A stretch of DNA of 43,664 bases from CAJXNP01 sp050305935 (GTDB taxonomy: Bacteria > Bacteroidota > Bacteroidia > Cytophagales > Cyclobacteriaceae), in assembly GCA_050305935.1 (NCBI GenBank), contig JBNLGG010000037.1, forward strand, positions 1 to 43,664. The letters run 5' to 3'. Shown here one piece after another: positions 34,866-42,689 of the stretch. The position numbers were made by a program, and so were the translations under genes. Position 1 is the stretch's first letter, and every line of letters starts with the position of its first letter. The notes below the pieces were generated by a model, which saw only the letters and a list, made by a program, of their open reading frames with translations, did no database searches and was not told the DNA's origin.

Positions 34866-35783
34866 ATGGCTTCGAAAAATAGTGAATACCTCTGGGGCAT
34901 CGATCTGGGAGGGACAAAGATTGAAGGTGTGATCCTTCAAAAAACAGATTATCACGTGCTGACACGGATGCGAATACCTACCGAGCAAAAGGGAGGGTAT
35001 CACCACATTCTCCATCAGATCAAAAAGCTAATTCACTTGTTGGAGGAAGAGTCCGGCTTGCGGTGTACAGAAGGCTTTGGCATTGGCACTCCAGGCACCC
35101 TGGACCCCATTCTCCAGACGCTAAAAAACAGCAACACCACTTGCCTGAATGGCATGCCTTTCCAAAAGGACCTGGAGACCCTTACAGGCATCCCAATTAA
35201 AATTGCCAATGATGCTAATTGCTTTGCACTAGCCGAGACCAGGATGGGAGCGGTTAAAAGCAAGATGCCGGAAGCAAAGGTGGTGTTTGGGGTAATCATG
35301 GGTACCGGAGCTGGCGGCGGCCTTGTAGTAAACAATCAGATTATTGCTGGTCGCCAAGGCATCGGCGGCGAATGGGGACACAATTTTCTGGATGAAAGTG
35401 GCGGACCGTGTTACTGTGGCAAAACCGGATGCGTTGAGACGATCATCAGTGGAACAGGCCTACAGAAATACTATCGAAGCATTGCAGGAAAGGAAGCCAC
35501 ACTTAAAGAAATCTATCAAAACAAAGAGAAGGACCCTTTTGCCGGACAAACCATTGACCGATTGATGGAACAGTTTGGCAAAGGGATTTCAGTTATCATT
35601 AATATCATTGACCCCGATGTGATTGTGTTGGGCGGTGGCGTGGGAAACATCAAGGAGTTATACACCGAGGGCGTCGAACGAACAAAAAAATATGTTTTTA
35701 ATAATCGCCTCGACACCGTATTTTTAAAGCCCGAACTCGGTGACAGCGCCGGGGTTTTTGGAGCTGCTATGCTGATGGAATGA
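34866..35783 (+). CDS. ROK family sugar kinase (glucokinase/fructokinase-like)
   Basis: 305 residues from ATG 34866; the same frame opens earlier at a TTG, but the extra residues are not family-like. The N-terminal ATP-binding loop is WGIDLGGTKIEGVIL. The catalytic Asp lies in IKIANDANCFALAE (about 109-122), and the ROK zinc motif is CYCGKTGCVETIISG (about 178-192), with the preceding GEWGHNFL His. No helix-turn-helix is present, so it is an enzyme rather than a ROK repressor. Substrate: glucose, fructose or N-acetylated sugar, undecided. It lies 36 bp after the AsmA-like gene. Confidence 0.9.
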   Translation: MASKNSEYLWGIDLGGTKIEGVILQKTDYHVLTRMRIPTEQKGGYHHILHQIKKLIHLLEEESGLRCTEGFGIGTPGTLDPILQTLKNSNTTCLNGMPFQKDLETLTGIPIKIANDANCFALAETRMGAVKSKMPEAKVVFGVIMGTGAGGGLVVNNQIIAGRQGIGGEWGHNFLDESGGPCYCGKTGCVETIISGTGLQKYYRSIAGKEATLKEIYQNKEKDPFAGQTIDRLMEQFGKGISVIINIIDPDVIVLGGGVGNIKELYTEGVERTKKYVFNNRLDTVFLKPELGDSAGVFGAAMLME

Positions 35784-35863
35784 TTTAATTCTATTCGGTT
35801 ATTCCGGAATCCAAAATCAGGAAATTAAAATCAACTTTCTAAACGCTAATACTTTTTATTACT

Positions 35864-36166
35864 ATGCTTCAACACAACGTATATTTTTACCTGAAAGAAG
35901 ACCTTACTGAACAACAAATAGAAACCTTTGAAAAAGGCATAAATACATTACTTGATATCGACGAGCTGGTGGAAGGATTTGTAGGCGTTCCCGCTAAAAC
36001 GGAGCCAAGGCCTGTAGTCGACACAAAATATGCCTATGCACTTTCCACGGTTTTTGAAGACGTGGCACAGCACGATAGCTACCAGGAGCATCCTGTTCAC
36101 AAAAAATTCATCAGCGAATGCAAGGAACTCTGGACGGAAGTGAAGGTGTTTGATGTGGAGTATTAG
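35864..36166 (+). CDS. Dabb family protein (stress-responsive alpha/beta barrel)
   Basis: 100 residues, the usual single-domain length. MLQHNVYFYLKEDLTEQQIE opens with the family His, and the central YAYALSTVFEDVAQHDSYQEHPVHKKF matches the ferredoxin-like dimeric barrel pattern, with a helix carrying HPVHKKF. Family members are small cytosolic dimers with no common enzymatic role. No operon partner. Confidence 0.85.
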   Translation: MLQHNVYFYLKEDLTEQQIETFEKGINTLLDIDELVEGFVGVPAKTEPRPVVDTKYAYALSTVFEDVAQHDSYQEHPVHKKFISECKELWTEVKVFDVEY

Positions 36167-36227
36167 CCATCTTAACCTGATAACCTAACTTCTGTAGATT
36201 ATATTTTCTGAATTTTTCAAAATCTAT

Positions 36228-36698
36228 ATGAAATTAAGTTTCAACGAATATTATTTTCCATCTGGATTGAGATGGACATGGCTGGTTGTCAGCATAGGGT
36301 TGATAATTTACCATATTGTTTGGGCCCAAATAAGCTATTTTGATGCATTTATAATCCTGTAAAGCCTGTTGATTTTGTCTACAAAATATTCTACTATCAT
36401 TGATCCAGCTAAACAAAAGATATCAGATTCATTTATACTTTTTTGGATTAGAATCAATCAAGTTACAGTTGATTACAGACACTTAGACAAAATCTCAGTA
36501 AGTAATCAGAGGCGTGGCTATACAGCAAATTCGAGGAGCAGGGATAGACAGGTGAAGTTTAATGAGTATGTAGGCAATCTCCTTTATGAAGAAGGAAAAA
36601 GTTTTGAATTGTCAAGGAGTGTCAACTTTGAGAGTTTTAGTGAGAGATTGAGAAATGTGGCTGAAAGCCTTGACATCCCTTTAGAGTGGGATCATTGA
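36228..36698 (+). pseudogene. Small membrane protein gene interrupted by an in-frame TAA
   Basis: ATG 36228 opens a frame of 44 codons (MKLSFNEYYFPSGLRWTWLV then a hydrophobic helix) that stops at TAA 36360-36362. The same frame stays open on the far side to TGA 36696-36698, continuing SLLILSTKYSTIIDPAKQKI and ending SLDIPLEWDH. The second hydrophobic helix runs straight through the stop, and the sequence on both sides reads as one protein: two helices, then a PH-like soluble domain. One base change would restore 156 codons. A separate restart at TTG 36369 is possible but would lack the first helix. Confidence 0.7.
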
Positions 36699-36773
36699 GA
36701 CTTTATTAATTCTTACCTTGTTGTAAACCATGTCTATACCTGAAGTTATGACATGACTTGAAAAAATTCCAGA

Positions 36774-36931
36774 CTAGTGTCAAGTCAACAGTAAACTGTC
36801 CGTTAGGGTTCGGAAAAAGTCACCTATATTCCCTCCCAATAGGTGCTATGTTTGAAAAAGGGGTTGGGGAGTGTTTTTTGGCAAAATCGACTTTTTACGA
36901 ACCCAAAATAGTAGGTATGACATGACACTAG
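36774..36931. mobile_element. 158-bp nested fold-back element (MITE-like)
   Basis: Three nested inverted pairs are centred on about 36850. Outer: CTAGTGTCAAGTCA (36774-36787) against TGACATGACACTAG (36918-36931), 13 of 14. Middle: GGGTTCGGAAAAAGTC (36806-36821) against GACTTTTTACGAACCC (36889-36904), 15 of 16. Inner: CACCTAT (36821-36827) against ATAGGTG (36839-36845). No coding frame is inside. The sequence differs from the 4623-4873 element, so it is a separate family. Confidence 0.6.
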
Positions 36932-36961
36932 GTTCTGGTAGCTTAACTATTCTCTTGAATG

Positions 36962-36996
36962 ACAAAAAAAAGCCCATCATCATCTGACGGGCTTTC
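36962..36996 (-). terminator. Intrinsic terminator of rho
   Basis: Read on the minus strand, AAAGCCC (36989-36995) and GGGCTTT (36969-36975) form a stem with a 13-base loop, followed by a T-run. It lies about 25 bp after the rho stop. Confidence 0.8.
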
Positions 36997-37019
36997 GTTT
37001 TTATATAAGTCTGTGATTG

Positions 37020-38609
37020 CTATCCATTCATAGAAACAAGAAATTCTTCGTTGTTTCGGGTTCCTTTCATTTTTTCCTGTAGGAAATCCATCGCTTCCGC
37101 TGACGTCATATCTGACATAAACTTGCGAAGGATCCATACCCTTTGAAGAGTTTCCGGATCGAGAAGTAATTCCTCCCTCCTTGTACCGGAACCAGGTATG
37201 TCGATCGCTGGATAAACGCGCTTGTTAGCCAGTTTCCTATCAAGCAGTAGCTCCATGTTACCCGTTCCTTTAAATTCTTCAAAGATAACTTCATCCATTT
37301 TTGACCCTGTTTCGATCAATGCCGTAGCGATAATGGTTAAAGAACCACCGTTTTCCACGTTCCTGGCGGCACCAAAGAATCTTTTAGGTTTATGAAGCGC
37401 GTTGGCATCCACACCACCTGAAAGAATCTTACCAGACGAAGGTACCACGGTATTATGCGCACGAGCCAGCCTCGTGATAGAATCGAGCAGTATCACCACA
37501 TCGTGTCCACATTCCACCATTCTTTTTGCTTTTTCAAGAAGGATATTGGCCACCTTCACGTGTCGTTCAGCCTGCTCGTCAAAAGTTGATGAAATCACTT
37601 CCGCTTTCACGCTTCGTGCCATGTCTGTAACCTCCTCAGGACGTTCGTCAATCAGCAGGATCATCAGATAAACTTCCGGATGATTTTCAGCGATGGCATT
37701 GGCAATATTTTGTAAAAGAACTGTTTTACCAGACTTTGGCTGGGAAACGATCATTGCTCTTTGGCCTTTACCAATAGGGGCAAAAAGATCCAGCAAACGC
37801 GTCGACAAATTATTAGGAGCGGTAGATAATTTTAGTCGCTCTTCCGGAAACAATGGGGTTAAGTATTCGAAAGGAACACGATCCCTGATCTCTTCGGTCG
37901 TTTTTCCATTCACACTTTCCACCCGCAGAAGCGCGAAATATTTTTCACCCTCTTTCGGAGGTCTGATTTGTCCTCTTACAGTATCCCCGGTCTTTAAACC
38001 AAAAAGTTTGATTTGCGAAGGAGACACATATATGTCATCAGGACTTGCCAGATAGTTGTAGTCAGAAGATCGCAGGAACCCGTAGCCATCCTGCATGATT
38101 TCCAGTACACCTTCATTGGTGATTGCACCATCAAATTCTTTAATGTTAGCCTTCTTAGCCCTTCGGTCATCTTTTCTCTGATCGCGCTTATCCTCCTTAT
38201 GTTCTCGATATTCTTTCTCTTTTTCTCGGAATTGCTTGGGGGCTTCTGTTTCTGTTTCTTTTTCTTCTTTATCTTCATTTGCATCAAATGAAGCAATCCC
38301 TGGATCTACGTCAAAGTTAAAAGACTCCAATAAATCGTCGGATGACATTTCTGGTGAAGGATCTGTCTTCTTAACATTTTCCCGTTTTGTAATTTTAGCT
38401 GTACTTTCTTCCGCTTCTTTGTTTTTTGATTTCTTAGCGTCCGATTTCTCTTTCGGTTTTGAAATTTCAGGATTTGCAGCTTGAATGTCTAAAATTTTGT
38501 AGATGAGCTCTTTCTTGGGCAGCTTCTTGAAATTCTTAACGCCCATCTCTTCTGCCAGGTCTTTCAGTTCAGAAAGCAACCTAACGTTTAAATCGTCAAT
38601 AGTGTACAT
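37020..38609 (-). CDS. rho: Transcription termination factor Rho
   Basis: ATP-dependent RNA helicase that ends transcription. 529 residues, longer than the 419 of E. coli because of a charged insertion. The Rho N-domain is about 1-45 (LLSELKDLAEEMGVKNFKKL). Residues about 50-150 are rich in K, E, D and S, typical of Bacteroidota Rho. The cold-shock RNA-binding fold follows at about 165-240 (GVLEIMQDGYGFLRSSDYNY). The ATPase has Walker A IVSQPKSGKTVLL (about 288-300), ILLIDERPEEVTDM (Walker B and Q/R loop), and GKILSGGVDANAL. GSGTRREELLLDPE and the ending are standard. Confidence 0.97.
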   Translation of the reverse strand: MYTIDDLNVRLLSELKDLAEEMGVKNFKKLPKKELIYKILDIQAANPEISKPKEKSDAKKSKNKEAEESTAKITKRENVKKTDPSPEMSSDDLLESFNFDVDPGIASFDANEDKEEKETETEAPKQFREKEKEYREHKEDKRDQRKDDRRAKKANIKEFDGAITNEGVLEIMQDGYGFLRSSDYNYLASPDDIYVSPSQIKLFGLKTGDTVRGQIRPPKEGEKYFALLRVESVNGKTTEEIRDRVPFEYLTPLFPEERLKLSTAPNNLSTRLLDLFAPIGKGQRAMIVSQPKSGKTVLLQNIANAIAENHPEVYLMILLIDERPEEVTDMARSVKAEVISSTFDEQAERHVKVANILLEKAKRMVECGHDVVILLDSITRLARAHNTVVPSSGKILSGGVDANALHKPKRFFGAARNVENGGSLTIIATALIETGSKMDEVIFEEFKGTGNMELLLDRKLANKRVYPAIDIPGSGTRREELLLDPETLQRVWILRKFMSDMTSAEAMDFLQEKMKGTRNNEEFLVSMNG

Positions 38610-38840
38610 TTTGATTGTATAATGGTAAGTACCACGTAAAAAAGGAATTAGTAGATTGAAATAATGATATTAGTAAAATTGGTTGGTTTAGAAATGAACT
38701 TTTCTGCTGAAAAGTGATGTATGTCAGTGCAATTATATACTACTCTATACTATTTGTCAAGTATTCACAATTTAATTTATGCAAAAGTGAATATTTATTC
38801 GATAAATAAGGATTTTTAGCCAACAATTACGCAAAAACTT

Positions 38841-38848
38841 TAGCTTTG
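38841..38848 (+). promoter_or_regulatory. -7 promoter box for serS
   Basis: TAGCTTTG fits TAnnTTTG; it covers the TTG at 38846, so that codon is not the start, and ATG 38867 is 18 bases downstream. Confidence 0.5.
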
Positions 38849-38866
38849 TGGGAAATTTTAAAACCC

Positions 38867-40141
38867 ATGCTGAGGATAACAGACCTAATTCAAAACAGAG
38901 AAAAAGTCATTGACGGTTTACAAAAAAAAAGGGTAGCCGATGCTTCAAAAGTAGTCGATAATTTGATCAATAAAGACAACGAAAGAAAGAAGTTACAGGC
39001 ACTCCTTGATCAAACTCTTCAGCAATCCAATCACCTTTCAAAGCAGATAGGAATGCTTATGAAAGAAGGCAAACAAGCTGAAGTCGAAAATATAAAAAAT
39101 GAAACGGCGACGCTAAAAGCCGAAAGTAAAAAACTGCAAGAACAGCAATCGGTCATCGAGAAAGAACTCCAGGATCTTCTGTATACTGTTCCGAATGCAG
39201 CACACGAATCTGTACCACAGGGCAATACTGCAGAAGACAATGAAATCATCAGCGAATGGGGTTCTATTCCGGAATTGCCAGATAACGCTTTGCCGCACTG
39301 GGAACTCATTGAAAAATATGACATCATTGATTTCGAATTGGGGAATAAGCTCACGGGGGCCGGATTTCCAGTCTATAAGGGCAAGGGCGCAAAACTTCAA
39401 CGGGCGCTGATTAACCTCTTTCTTGACGAAGCAAGCAAAGCTGGCTATTTGGAAGTGCAGCCGCCAATCGTCATTAACGCAGAATCAGGATACAGTACGG
39501 GGCAGTTACCTGATAAAGAAGGACAAATGTACGGGATCACGGATAGTGATTATTACTTAATCCCTACTGCCGAAGTTCCAATTACAAATATCTATAGGAA
39601 CGTGATTCTCCAGGATGACCAACTTCCGGTAAAAAATGTTGGCTACACTCCCTGTTTTAGACGAGAAGCAGGAAGCTGGGGTGCACATGTGAGAGGTTTA
39701 AACCGGTTGCATCAATTTGACAAAGTGGAAATTGTGCAAATCAGAAAACCTGAGGAGTCTTACGACGCTTTAGAAGAAATGTGTCAATACGTGGAAGGCC
39801 TGCTGAAGAAACTTGAATTGCCGTACAGGAGATTGAGATTATGTGGCGGTGACATGGGTTTCACCTCAGCGCTGACCTACGACATGGAAGTTTATTCTGC
39901 CGCTCAGCAAAAATGGCTGGAGGTAAGTTCTGTCAGCAACTTTGAAACCTACCAGGCAAACCGGCTAAAACTCCGCTATAAAAAGGAAGATAAAAAGACA
40001 GACCACCTGCACACGTTGAATGGCAGCGCATTGGCGCTCCCCAGGATTGTCGCGGCAATTCTGGAAAACAATCAATCAGAAAAAGGCATTAAGATTCCTG
40101 AGGCACTGACAAAATATACAGGGTTCGATATAATTGACTAG
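38867..40141 (+). CDS. serS: Serine--tRNA ligase
   Basis: Class II aminoacyl-tRNA synthetase that charges tRNA-Ser (and tRNA-Sec where present). From ATG 38867, 424 residues, the usual size. The N-terminal coiled-coil tRNA arm is about 1-110 (LRITDLIQNREKVIDGL, then long heptads with KESKK-type repeats). Motif 2 is PCFRREAGSWG (about 258-268) and motif 3 LNGSALALPRIVAAILEN (about 384-401), with the typical TAEVPITNIY before motif 2. The acetyltransferase gene follows 3 bp later. Confidence 0.97.
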   Translation: MLRITDLIQNREKVIDGLQKKRVADASKVVDNLINKDNERKKLQALLDQTLQQSNHLSKQIGMLMKEGKQAEVENIKNETATLKAESKKLQEQQSVIEKELQDLLYTVPNAAHESVPQGNTAEDNEIISEWGSIPELPDNALPHWELIEKYDIIDFELGNKLTGAGFPVYKGKGAKLQRALINLFLDEASKAGYLEVQPPIVINAESGYSTGQLPDKEGQMYGITDSDYYLIPTAEVPITNIYRNVILQDDQLPVKNVGYTPCFRREAGSWGAHVRGLNRLHQFDKVEIVQIRKPEESYDALEEMCQYVEGLLKKLELPYRRLRLCGGDMGFTSALTYDMEVYSAAQQKWLEVSSVSNFETYQANRLKLRYKKEDKKTDHLHTLNGSALALPRIVAAILENNQSEKGIKIPEALTKYTGFDIID

Positions 40142-40144
40142 CTA

Positions 40145-40606
40145 ATGAAAGATATTCTCATCCGAAAGGGAACAATCGATGACATTGAAGAGGTTTTTGA
40201 CCTGGTGCTTGAATTGGCCCGCTTCGAAAAGGAAGAGCACCAGGTATTAAATTCCGTCGACCGGATGAAGGAGGAGGGCTTTTCGGCGAATCCTGCTTTT
40301 GAGTTTTTTGTCGCAGAATCAGCAGAAAAAATCGTAGGAATGGCCTTGTATTATTTCAGTTACTCCACATGGAAGGGAAAGTCATTATACATAGACGATC
40401 TCGTGGTTTACCCGGAATACCGAAGGCAAGGGATTGGCGACCAACTTATGAAAAAAGTGCTTGAGATAGGGAAAGAGGAAAATTGTGGAAAAGTGCATTG
40501 GCAGGTATTGGACTGGAATGAACCGGCTATCAATTACTACAAAAAAATAGGGGCTGAATTTGACGGTGCATGGATCAATTGTGCCATACCCAATTGCAAA
40601 CTCTAA
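40145..40606 (+). CDS. GNAT family N-acetyltransferase (diamine/spermidine acetyltransferase-like)
   Basis: 153 residues, single GNAT domain. The acetyl-CoA loop is YPEYRRQGIGDQLMKKVL (about 91-108) after LYIDDLVV, and HWQVLDWNEPAINYYKKIGA (about 119-138) matches the spermidine/spermine acetyltransferase pattern closely. It could acetylate polyamines, or other amines; substrate not shown. It is 3 bp after serS and its end overlaps the convergent DUF4286 gene by 4 bp. Confidence 0.88.
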   Translation: MKDILIRKGTIDDIEEVFDLVLELARFEKEEHQVLNSVDRMKEEGFSANPAFEFFVAESAEKIVGMALYYFSYSTWKGKSLYIDDLVVYPEYRRQGIGDQLMKKVLEIGKEENCGKVHWQVLDWNEPAINYYKKIGAEFDGAWINCAIPNCKL

Positions 40607-40908
40607 TCAATTTCTTCCAACAACGTCATAAAAGCTACATGCTTATTTTTAAATAATTGCCGGTGTTCTTCTGCAATGCTTTGGACATAGTTATTTAAAA
40701 AGATATCAATTTCAGTAATTGAGTTAGCATAGAATTGCAAAGCATACGTGACTCCGTCATTGTCTGACTCGTTAAGCAACTTGAAAATTTTGCTGTCAAT
40801 AAACAGGTTGGTATCTAATATTTTTCGGATGAAATTTTCTTTTACCCAGGCCAACCAGGTATCTTCAATATCTAAATCTATTTTTACGGTAACATTGTAA
40901 AGTATCAT
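40603..40908 (-). CDS. DUF4286 family protein
   Basis: 101 residues, soluble, ferredoxin-like. ILYNVTVKIDLDIEDTWLAW opens it; GVTYALQFYANSITEIDIFL and HRQLFKNKHVAFMTLLEEID complete the family pattern. DUF4286 is Bacteroidota-associated with no known function. It is convergent with the acetyltransferase, overlapping by 4 bp, and divergent from the CarH-like regulator with 147 bp between. Confidence 0.85.
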   Translation of the reverse strand: MILYNVTVKIDLDIEDTWLAWVKENFIRKILDTNLFIDSKIFKLLNESDNDGVTYALQFYANSITEIDIFLNNYVQSIAEEHRQLFKNKHVAFMTLLEEID

Positions 40909-41055
40909 TTACCTGATTTTTTTTAAAACAATTTTGGGCAACAAACTATTTAATAGGCAACTCAAGAAAATGCATGCTCTAATTGCATAAAATGAGCGGC
41001 TAACATTTTTATTTACTAATGGTTATTTACCCAAAAGAAAAGTTAATTTAAATAG

Positions 41056-41940
41056 ATGTCAACTTATTCCATCAAAGATATTGAGCAACTCTCAGGAATC
41101 AAGGCACACACCATCAGAATATGGGAGCAGCGATACAATTTTGTAAAACCAAAAAGAACAGACACCAATATCCGCTATTACGATGACGAAGATTTAAAGC
41201 TGCTTCTTAACATTTCTTTGTTAAAAGACAATGGCCACAAGATCTCAAAATTATCCAAAATGCGGATCGATGACCTCAATATGGAGGTACAAAAAATTAC
41301 CGAACAACACACCGGATATCATGAGCAAATCCAGGCACTAACTGTATCCATGATCGAGCTAAACGAACACAAATTTGAGAAAATACTATCGAATAATATT
41401 TTAAGGAACGGGTTAGAGGCGACCCTTTTAAATATCATCAATCCTTTCTTTTCAAAGATTGGGATATTATGGCAAACAGGCGCCATTAGTCCGGCACACG
41501 AGCATTTCATTTCTAATCTGGTGAGGCAAAAAATAATTGTAGCCATAGATGGCCTGGCTTCTGATGTTACATCATCCAAATACTCCTTTCTACTATTTTT
41601 ACCAGAAGGTGAATTACATGAAATCTCTCTGCTTGCTTCAAGTTATTTCATTCAATCCAATAATCATAAGGTGTTCTATCTTGGGCAAAACCTACCTTTC
41701 GATGATTTGGTGAAAATTTATAATGTCCACAATACCACCCACATCATGTCGGTATTTACCTCCTGTCCGTTAGGCAAAAACATCCAGGGATATATTAATA
41801 AATTATCAGACTCCTTTCCCCACGCTGAGATCCTCCTGTCTGGCTTTCAATTAATTGGCAATGACTATACCTATCCGGAGAACTCTACCCTCTTTCAAAA
41901 GATGGAAGACCTCTTGCAATACCTCACCGAACTGAAATAG
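41056..41940 (+). CDS. MerR-family cobalamin-binding regulator, CarH/LitR type
   Basis: 294 residues. The N-terminal MerR helix-turn-helix is about 3-70 (YSIKDIEQLSGIKAHTIRIW, then KPKRTDTNIRYYDDEDLKLL). The middle is the helical B12 cap (about 85-165), with the CarH signature Trp139, nine residues, then Glu149-His150. The C-terminal Rossmann domain (about 175-290) keeps the lower-ligand His188 in GELHEISLL, then VFYLGQNLPF and ILLSGFQLIG. CarH in Thermus and Myxococcus binds adenosylcobalamin, represses carotenoid genes in the dark and releases DNA in light. The following ECF sigma gene and crtI support the same role here. Photochemistry itself is inference. Confidence 0.9.
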   Translation: MSTYSIKDIEQLSGIKAHTIRIWEQRYNFVKPKRTDTNIRYYDDEDLKLLLNISLLKDNGHKISKLSKMRIDDLNMEVQKITEQHTGYHEQIQALTVSMIELNEHKFEKILSNNILRNGLEATLLNIINPFFSKIGILWQTGAISPAHEHFISNLVRQKIIVAIDGLASDVTSSKYSFLLFLPEGELHEISLLASSYFIQSNNHKVFYLGQNLPFDDLVKIYNVHNTTHIMSVFTSCPLGKNIQGYINKLSDSFPHAEILLSGFQLIGNDYTYPENSTLFQKMEDLLQYLTELK

Positions 41941-41947
41941 TTTTTTT

Positions 41948-41977
41948 TGTTTAATTCTTGACGTAATTTATTAAACA
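41948..41977. promoter_or_regulatory. Putative CarH operator, inverted TGTTTAA / TTAAACA pair 1
   Basis: TGTTTAA (41948-41954) and TTAAACA (41971-41977) form an inverted pair with a 16-bp spacer, starting 8 bp after the regulator's stop. Same 7-mers and nearly same spacing as the pair at 42140. Possible autoregulatory or looping site; no experimental link. Confidence 0.4.
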
Positions 41978-42139
41978 TTCCAATATTCCGGAAAAACAGT
42001 TAATCATTTCAAATTTCCATAAATCATCATTTTAATTCGAAAAAAGCTGTATTGTCTGCCTATACAGTCAATCACATTATACACTTGTTGAATTTTTGTC
42101 TAACTATTTTAAAAAAACATTAAACATTTTATTTGATTT

Positions 42140-42170
42140 TGTTTAACTTTGCTGTACATTTGGTTAAACA
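42140..42170. promoter_or_regulatory. Putative CarH operator, inverted TGTTTAA / TTAAACA pair 2
   Basis: TGTTTAA (42140-42146) and TTAAACA (42164-42170) with a 17-bp spacer. The left arm overlaps the -7 box at 42144, so a bound repressor would block transcription. A third TTAAACA lies at 42120-42126. The half-site contains TnnACA, the core reported for CarH operators in Thermus (from memory). Confidence 0.5.
42144..42151 (+). promoter_or_regulatory. -7 promoter box for the sigma factor - crtI operon
   Basis: TAACTTTG fits TAnnTTTG, 34 bases before ATG 42186. It is overlapped by an operator-like repeat. No TTTG sits at the ideal -33 position, which would suit a weak or activated promoter. Confidence 0.5.
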
Positions 42171-42185
42171 AAAAAAATAGAAACA

Positions 42186-42689
42186 ATGACAGCATTAGAA
42201 TTCGGCTATTCGATCCATCAGATCGCACCCAAATTAAAACCCAATGCATTTCGCCTGACAAAAAACATGGACGACGCCAATGACCTGGTCCAGGAAACAC
42301 TTTATAAGGCTTTGTCAAACAGGGACAAGTTTTCTGATGGCACCAACCTGAAAGCATGGATGTTTACCATCATGAAAAACACCTTCATCACTAGCTATCA
42401 GAGAATGATGAGAAGAAATACCTTCATAGACACAACAGACAATTTGCACTATCTCAATACCTCCAGGTTTGAAGAAAATAAGGCATTGTCAAAATTCACC
42501 CTGAAAGATATCAATGACGCGATCATCCAGGTTAACGAAATCTATAGAGAACCTTTTTTGATGTATTACAAAGGTTTTAAATACCATGAAATCGCTGAGC
42601 GATTGGAAATCCCAATAGGCACAGTTAAGAACAGAATACATATTGCCAGAAAAGAGTTGAAAGGACTTCTTAAGGTATATCAAAAATGA
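42186..42689 (+). CDS. ECF-type RNA polymerase sigma factor
   Basis: 167 residues with sigma-70 regions 2 and 4 only. Region 2: AFRLTKNMDDANDLVQETLYKAL (about 22-44) and the -10 recognition part NLKAWMFTIMKNTFI. Region 4: EPFLMYYKGFKYHEIAERLEIPIGTVKNRIHIARKELK (about 121-158), a clear helix-turn-helix. No anti-sigma gene follows; instead crtI starts within its stop codon (ATGA). In pigmented Bacteroidota a sigma factor in front of crtI is a recurring arrangement. Its likely targets are pigment or light-stress genes, by context. Confidence 0.9.
   Translation: MTALEFGYSIHQIAPKLKPNAFRLTKNMDDANDLVQETLYKALSNRDKFSDGTNLKAWMFTIMKNTFITSYQRMMRRNTFIDTTDNLHYLNTSRFEENKALSKFTLKDINDAIIQVNEIYREPFLMYYKGFKYHEIAERLEIPIGTVKNRIHIARKELKGLLKVYQK

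Larger units (their letters stand above)
36699..37019. other. Gene-free gap between the broken gene and rho
   Basis: 321 bp. The main content is the fold-back element at 36774-36931 and the rho terminator at 36962-36996. A TATGACATGAC also appears at 36747-36757 and 36916-36926, one copy outside the element and one in its right arm. No frame or RNA gene is convincing. Confidence 0.7.
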
